A stretch of DNA of 64,000 nucleotides, from NCBI GenBank assembly GCA_964035775.1, contig OZ038314.1, positions 394,936 through 458,935 of the forward strand, in the 5' to 3' direction. The first letter of the stretch is position 1. Every line of letters begins with the position of its first letter. The stretch comes from Osedax frankpressi (Eukaryota; Annelida; Polychaeta; Sabellida; Siboglinidae). The translations under genes and the position numbers were made by a program. The notes beneath the pieces are model-generated. The model did not search any database. It was not told the origin of the DNA and saw only the letters and a list, made by a program, of their open reading frames with translations. This document shows positions 62,945-64,000 of this stretch, in pieces.

Positions 62945-64000
62945 TACCACCCCCACTTCCCTATCCACGCCACCACCCACAACATCACCCACACCATCAC
63001 CCATACCACTAGCCATACCACCACACAGACCAACACCCACACCACCATCCTACCACCACCCACACCATCACCACCACCATCACCCACACCATCACTCACA
63101 CCACCACCAGCACAACTAGTCATACCACCACCCACACCAATACCCACACCAACACCCATACCACCACCACCACCACCACCAACCACAACATCACCCACAC
63201 CACTAGCCATACCACCACCCACACCAACATCCATACCACCACCACTACCACCAGCCACACCATCACCCACACCACCACCAACACCACTAGCAATACCACC
63301 ACCCATACCACCACCCACGCCACCACCACACCAACACCCACGCTACTACCCACACCACCATCCACACCAACACCTACACTACCACCACCACCACCACCAC
63401 CACCACCCACACCACCACCACCACCCACGCTACCACCCATACCACCACCCATACCCACACCACCAAAACCCACACTACCATCACCACACACAGCACTACC
63501 CACTCCACCACCTACACCACCACCCACACCACCACCCTCCACAACACCCACACCAACACCCACACCAATACCCACACCACCACCCACACCACCACCCACA
63601 CCACCACCCACACCAACACCCACACTACCACCCATACCACCACCCACACCCACACCACCAAAACCCACACCAACACCACCCACACCACCACCACATCACT
63701 ACCCACTCCACCACCCACACCACCACCAACACCAACACCCACACCAACACCAATACTCACACCAACACCAATACCCACACCAACACCAATACCCACACCA
63801 ACACCAATACTCACACCAACACCAATACCCACACCAACACCAATACCCACACCAACACCCACACCGAGACCCACACCCACACCACCACCCACGTCAACAC
63901 CCACACCACCACCCACCACAACACCCACACCAACACCAATATCAACACCCACACCAACACCAACACCGACATCCACACCCATACCAACACCCACACCACC
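62945..64000 (+). repeat. CCA/CACC-rich array running off the window
   Basis: Over 1 kb of CACACCACCACC and CACACCAACACC units, almost without G, in FUT8 intron 9. Gly/Val frames on the minus strand are artefacts. The true length is unknown because it reaches the edge. Confidence 0.95.

Noticed and set aside
62841-63999. Gly-Val-rich minus-strand ORFs and a Pro-His-rich plus ORF
   Set aside because: CCA/CACC repeat translation; no codon or family signal.

Overview
The window looks like nuclear DNA of an AT-rich, intron-rich animal. I recognise three genes: an ASAP-family Arf GTPase-activating protein (plus strand), a secreted matrix metalloproteinase (minus strand) and the 5' part of alpha-1,6-fucosyltransferase FUT8 (plus strand). 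This gene set is metazoan, with spliceosomal GT-AG introns and no bacterial features. I cannot name the phylum from sequence alone.

Layout. Positions 1-36396 hold the ASAP gene, open at its 5' side. It has 25 well-supported exons, plus one doubtful upstream exon, and encodes BAR, PH, ArfGAP, ankyrin, a Ser/Pro-rich linker and a C-terminal SH3 domain. The reading phase closes from 6074 to the stop at 36396. Positions 37151-42442 hold a complete 12-exon MMP of 488 residues, tail-to-tail with ASAP, with a TATA box upstream. Positions 43535-45030 are a second copy of one ASAP ankyrin exon with its intron flanks, stranded outside the gene. Positions 45779-49079 look like a decayed DNA transposon with terminal inverted repeats. 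Positions 49080-53860 are AT-rich with no gene seen. Positions 53863-62765 hold nine FUT8 exons, from the membrane anchor to just before the donor-binding domain; the gene then runs into a CCA-rich array and off the right edge.

The dominant feature is tandem repeats: by eye about a third to two fifths of the window, mostly inside introns. Units run from 9 to about 70 bp, arrays reach about 4.2 kb, and each array has strong strand asymmetry. At least two arrays are built from exon-intron junctions. One repeats the PH exon end with its 5' splice site. The other repeats a FUT8 3' splice site with the first bases of its exon. Two more are made of GTTAGT- or GTTAGA-bearing units starting at a donor. 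The donor sites of all three genes favour GTTAGT, with T at +3 in 27 of 44 by my count. I regard the splice-site-bearing minisatellites together with this donor preference as the most interesting content.

The three genes act in different processes: Arf/membrane-cytoskeleton control, extracellular matrix proteolysis and core fucosylation of N-glycans in the Golgi. Nothing suggests they work together.
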